Below are positions 61,996 through 64,000 of a stretch of 64,000 nucleotides of DNA, piece by piece (position 1 is the stretch's first letter; each line of letters begins with the position of its first letter). The notes under the pieces are model-generated. The model did not search any database and had not been told where the DNA came from. It was given only the letters and a program-made list of their open reading frames with translations. Origin of the DNA: Sphingomonas sp. CCH10-B3 (GTDB lineage: Bacteria; Pseudomonadota; Alphaproteobacteria; Sphingomonadales; Sphingomonadaceae); contig NZ_LSIJ01000058.1 in the NCBI RefSeq assembly GCF_001556185.1, forward strand, positions 1 to 64,000, given 5' to 3'. Made by a program: the position numbers and the translations under genes.

Positions 61996-62487
61996 TCACT
62001 TCGCGGCGTCGGCGGCGATGCTGCCGGCGACTTCGGCGGCCATCTTGAACTGGGCATCCTGCGTGGTGATGCCGTAACGCTTCGCCATCCAGGCGAAATC
62101 GGTCCAGGCGAGCCAGACGCTGCCATCGGCTTCCTCAACGACCAGCATACGCACCGGCCAGTCGAGCCCGGCATAGCGGTTCGCCTGCAGGAACTGCACG
62201 CCGAGCGGCGGATTGCCGAAACGCACGATCACCGATTTGCCGATCGTCAGATTGGCTTCCTTGCCGAGCGCCTGCTGGTCGATCGCATCGAAAAAGCGGA
62301 CGCCCTTGGCGGCAATGGCAGCCTTCAGCCGTTCGACCGTTTCGTCGAAGCCGTGGTTGCTGCGCAGGCGGACAATGCCTTGGGCCTTGGCGGGGGCAGC
62401 GGCGGTCGTGGCGGCGGCGTGGCGGGCTTCGGCAGCGGTGCCGCTGACAGCCAAAGCCAGCGCGAGAAGGGCAGGACGAATGATCAT
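61996..62487 (-). CDS. Exported DUF302 domain protein
   Basis: A 163-residue protein with a signal peptide (about 1-22, LLALALAVSGTAAEA). One DUF302 (TT1751-like) domain follows: FDETVERLKAAIAAKGVRFFDAIDQQ, LTIGKSVIVRFGNPPLGVQFLQANRYAGLDWPVRMLVVEE and DFAWMAKRYGI. The fold is small and the biochemical role is not established; the domain often sits beside sulfur-transport or redox genes. Here it leads the YedE-type transporter, 5 bases apart. The region 62488-62688 upstream holds no gene. Confidence 0.87.
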   Translation of the reverse strand: MIIRPALLALALAVSGTAAEARHAAATTAAAPAKAQGIVRLRSNHGFDETVERLKAAIAAKGVRFFDAIDQQALGKEANLTIGKSVIVRFGNPPLGVQFLQANRYAGLDWPVRMLVVEEADGSVWLAWTDFAWMAKRYGITTQDAQFKMAAEVAGSIAADAAK

Positions 62488-62688
62488 CGGTCGGTCTCCA
62501 GTTGGGGCGACGGTCGCGCCGGGACAGCGGCCCTTTCCTTCATTACGCGGGCGGACGCGAATAGGAATGTCGCATGGTGTCGATGCCCGAATGCTATCGG
62601 CTTAATCAGGTGCGGAGGAGGCATTGCGGCCAAGGCTGCGCACCGCCCGTTGACGACGGCGCCCCGCCGTGCCAATCGCCGCGCTCAC

Positions 62689-62762
62689 GCGGGTGTAGCT
62701 CAATGGTAGAGCAGAAGCTTCCCAAGCTTACGACGAGGGTTCGATTCCCTTCACCCGCTCCA
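62689..62762 (+). tRNA. tRNA-Gly (anticodon CCC)
   Basis: Acceptor GCGGGTG pairs with CACCCGC, D-arm GCTC/GAGC, anticodon loop TTCCCAA with CCC at 62721-62723, T-arm GAGGG-TTCGATT-CCCTT, discriminator T and encoded CCA at 62760-62762. The 3'-CCA is genomic. The 27-43 pair of the anticodon stem is not Watson-Crick. A thymidylate kinase gene follows about 85 bases downstream. Confidence 0.95.
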
Positions 62763-62848
62763 CCTCTTGCGTGATAGGGCCTCGACAGCACGCCGATGCA
62801 GCGCCCGGTCCGGATCCTTCAGCGAAATCGCACTCACGGGCAGCCTGC

Positions 62849-63526
62849 GTGAGCCTGCTCGTTGCGATCGAGGGCGGTGACGGCGCAGGCAAGGCAACCG
62901 CGGCGGCCAAGCTCGTCGAGCGCGCGCAGCGCGCCGGCTATTCGGCAACAGTGCTTGCTTTCCCGCGCTATGGCGACACGGTCGGCGGGCATGTGATCGG
63001 CGAATTTCTTGCCGGGAAGCTGCCGCGGGCACTTACGCCGCGCGCTGCGGCGGTGCTTTACGCGCTCGACCGGCTTGAATCGGCGGCGCACCTCGCCGCG
63101 CTCGCCGGGGCGCATGATCTGGTCGTGCTCGACCGCTACATCGCTTCGAACATCGCCTATCAGGCGGCCAAGGTCCCGCCCGAGGACGCGCCTGCGCTGA
63201 TCGAGTGGATCGCGCAGCTCGAAACCGGGCAATTCGCGCTGCCGCTGCCGGCGCTCAATGTCTATCTCGACACCCCGCTCGAGGTGGCGCGCGACCTGAT
63301 CCTGCGCAAGCGGCAGCGCAGCTACACGGACCGCAGCTATGACGAGCATGAAGCCGATCTCGCGCTGCAGGCGGGGGTGCGGCGCTGCTATGTCGCGATG
63401 GCGGCGCAGTCGGTGCTCGGGCACTGGCAGACCGTGCACACGGTCGAAGGCGGCACCATGCGGACGCCCGACGCAATCGCTGACGAGATTGCCGCTGAAG
63501 TGATGCGCTTGCTGCCGCCGCGCTGA
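62849..63526 (+). CDS. Thymidylate kinase (mycobacterial-type P-loop)
   Basis: A 225-residue nucleoside monophosphate kinase. The P-loop is IEGGDGAGKATAAAKL, with the DGAGKxT form known from mycobacterial Tmk. FPRYGDTVGGHVIGEFL is the substrate-binding helix start, and DLVVLDRYIASNIAYQ carries the DR(Y) motif. The lid holds LRKRQRSYTDRSYDEHE. The GTG at 62849 gives SLLVAIEGGDG directly and is preferred over a longer frame from 62771 that starts just after the tRNA. Two thymidylate kinases may exist in this genome, as the usual tmk is often next to holB. Confidence 0.8.
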   Translation: MSLLVAIEGGDGAGKATAAAKLVERAQRAGYSATVLAFPRYGDTVGGHVIGEFLAGKLPRALTPRAAAVLYALDRLESAAHLAALAGAHDLVVLDRYIASNIAYQAAKVPPEDAPALIEWIAQLETGQFALPLPALNVYLDTPLEVARDLILRKRQRSYTDRSYDEHEADLALQAGVRRCYVAMAAQSVLGHWQTVHTVEGGTMRTPDAIADEIAAEVMRLLPPR

Positions 63527-63597
63527 GCGGTCGCAGCGCCGATCGATTGGTCCGGCACCGCACGACTAACATGCACCAATGGACTTCGCGCGCCCGT

Positions 63598-63612
63598 GAA
63601 CATATATGGAAC
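63598..63612 (+). promoter_or_regulatory. SOS (LexA) box of alphaproteobacterial type
   Basis: GAACATATATGGAAC is a perfect GAAC-N7-GAAC, which read on the other strand is GTTC-N7-GTTC, the direct-repeat LexA site of alphaproteobacteria. It ends 2 bases before the ATG at 63615 of a DNA-repair gene, so a bound repressor would block transcription or its start. An in-frame ATG at 63606 falls inside the box. Confidence 0.6.
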
Positions 63613-63614
63613 GC

Positions 63615-64000
63615 ATGGCGCAACTTGATATCCGTGCGAAGCTCGAAATCCTTGCCGATGCAGCCAAATATGATGCGTCCTGCGCGTCGTCGGGATCGGT
63701 CAAGCGCAATTCGCGCGGGGGCAAGGGGATCGGATCGACCGATGGCGGCATGGGCATTTGCCATGCTTATGCGCCCGACGGGCGCTGCATCAGCCTGCTC
63801 AAGATCCTGCTGACCAACAGCTGCATCTTCGACTGCCATTATTGCATCAACCGCAAGAGCAGCAACGTCCGCCGTGCGCGCTTCACTGCGGAAGAGGTCG
63901 TGCAGCTCACGCTCTCCTTCTACCGGCGCAACTACATCGAGGGGCTGTTCCTGTCGTCGGGGATCATCCACTCGTCGAATTATACGATGGAGCAGATCGT
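63615..64000 (+). CDS. Putative DNA modification/repair radical SAM protein (N-terminal part)
   Basis: The visible 128 residues open with MAQLDIRAKLEILADAAKYDASCASSGS. The radical SAM cluster site in NSCIFDCHYCINRKSS follows (three Cys that bind the 4Fe-4S cluster). GLFLSSGIIHSSNYTMEQI matches the putative DNA modification/repair radical SAM family, which is often encoded next to UdgX-type uracil-DNA binding proteins and a DUF4130-like partner. It probably acts on damaged or modified nucleic acid. The rest, and any such partner, lie beyond the right edge. A SOS box lies immediately upstream. Confidence 0.82.
   Translation, partial: MAQLDIRAKLEILADAAKYDASCASSGSVKRNSRGGKGIGSTDGGMGICHAYAPDGRCISLLKILLTNSCIFDCHYCINRKSSNVRRARFTAEEVVQLTLSFYRRNYIEGLFLSSGIIHSSNYTMEQI

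Noticed and set aside
62771..62848. Extended thymidylate kinase N-terminus from 62771
   Set aside because: The extra 26 residues begin 8 bases after the tRNA, lack a ribosome site and have no counterpart in kinases, whose first strand starts at the GTG at 62849.

Overview
The window reads as a chromosomal segment of a GC-rich alphaproteobacterium, most likely a sphingomonad (Sphingomonas or a close relative). The reasons are the bipartite palindromic repeats between genes, a TonB receptor with the EIVVTGSR start, a short-type PutA, exosortase-associated surface polysaccharide genes, an EcfG-type stress promoter, and an alphaproteobacterial SOS box (GAAC-N7-GAAC). There is no phage, insertion sequence, CRISPR array, rRNA or replication origin. 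About 60 protein genes and one tRNA-Gly(CCC) fill the window, many joined by 4-nt start/stop overlaps.

Layout. 1-6.4 kb: tail of an unknown gene, two small unknown proteins, a saccharopine-dehydrogenase-like oxidoreductase, an ABC exporter, an intracellular PHB depolymerase, a flavin-binding stress-type protein and a 30-residue membrane peptide. 6.4-13.7 kb: a MaoC / carboxymuconolactone decarboxylase-like / thiolase operon, a PutA whose central linker has been replaced by a palindromic repeat, an MscS channel, and a PfpI/DJ-1 protein behind an EcfG promoter. 13.7-21.4 kb: a lipoprotein dihaem peroxidase, then surface polysaccharide genes (acyltransferase, exosortase-A-associated O-ligase, glycosyltransferase) and small regulators around an S24 repressor. 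21.5-27.6 kb: tamA-tamB.

27.6-40.5 kb: an ATP-grasp protein behind an aldehyde dehydrogenase, then a two-gene cassette of a membrane-anchored TIR-like protein and an exported coiled-coil/TPR protein, then glnB-glnA, a sterol-desaturase-type hydroxylase, a LysR/PLP decarboxylase pair, methionine aminopeptidase and a CinA-type domain protein. 40.6-49.3 kb: a serine protease autotransporter, then a LysR-controlled cluster with a 6-oxocamphor-hydrolase-like crotonase, a peroxiredoxin, a glutathione transferase and an SDR. 49.2-55.4 kb: an outer-membrane barrel gene with a frameshifted 3' end, an AraC regulator, an unknown exported protein and a TonB receptor. 55.4-64 kb: a chlorite-dismutase-like protein, an FMN reductase, a cupin, 3-hydroxybutyrate dehydrogenase plus a patatin, a peroxiredoxin, a LysR regulator, a DUF302/YedE sulfur-type pair, the tRNA, a thymidylate kinase and the start of a SOS-linked radical SAM DNA-repair gene.

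How the genes fit together. PHB depolymerase and 3-hydroxybutyrate dehydrogenase bracket the polymer-to-acetoacetate route although they lie 53 kb apart. glnB and glnA form the nitrogen-status module, with a sigma-54-like site before glnB. Envelope functions are frequent (TamA/B, autotransporter, TonB receptor, O-ligase, MscS). The least explained element is the TIR-like/TPR cassette at 30.2-33.0 kb, a plausible envelope-sensing or defence pair. The clearest sequence anomaly is the repeat inside putA.
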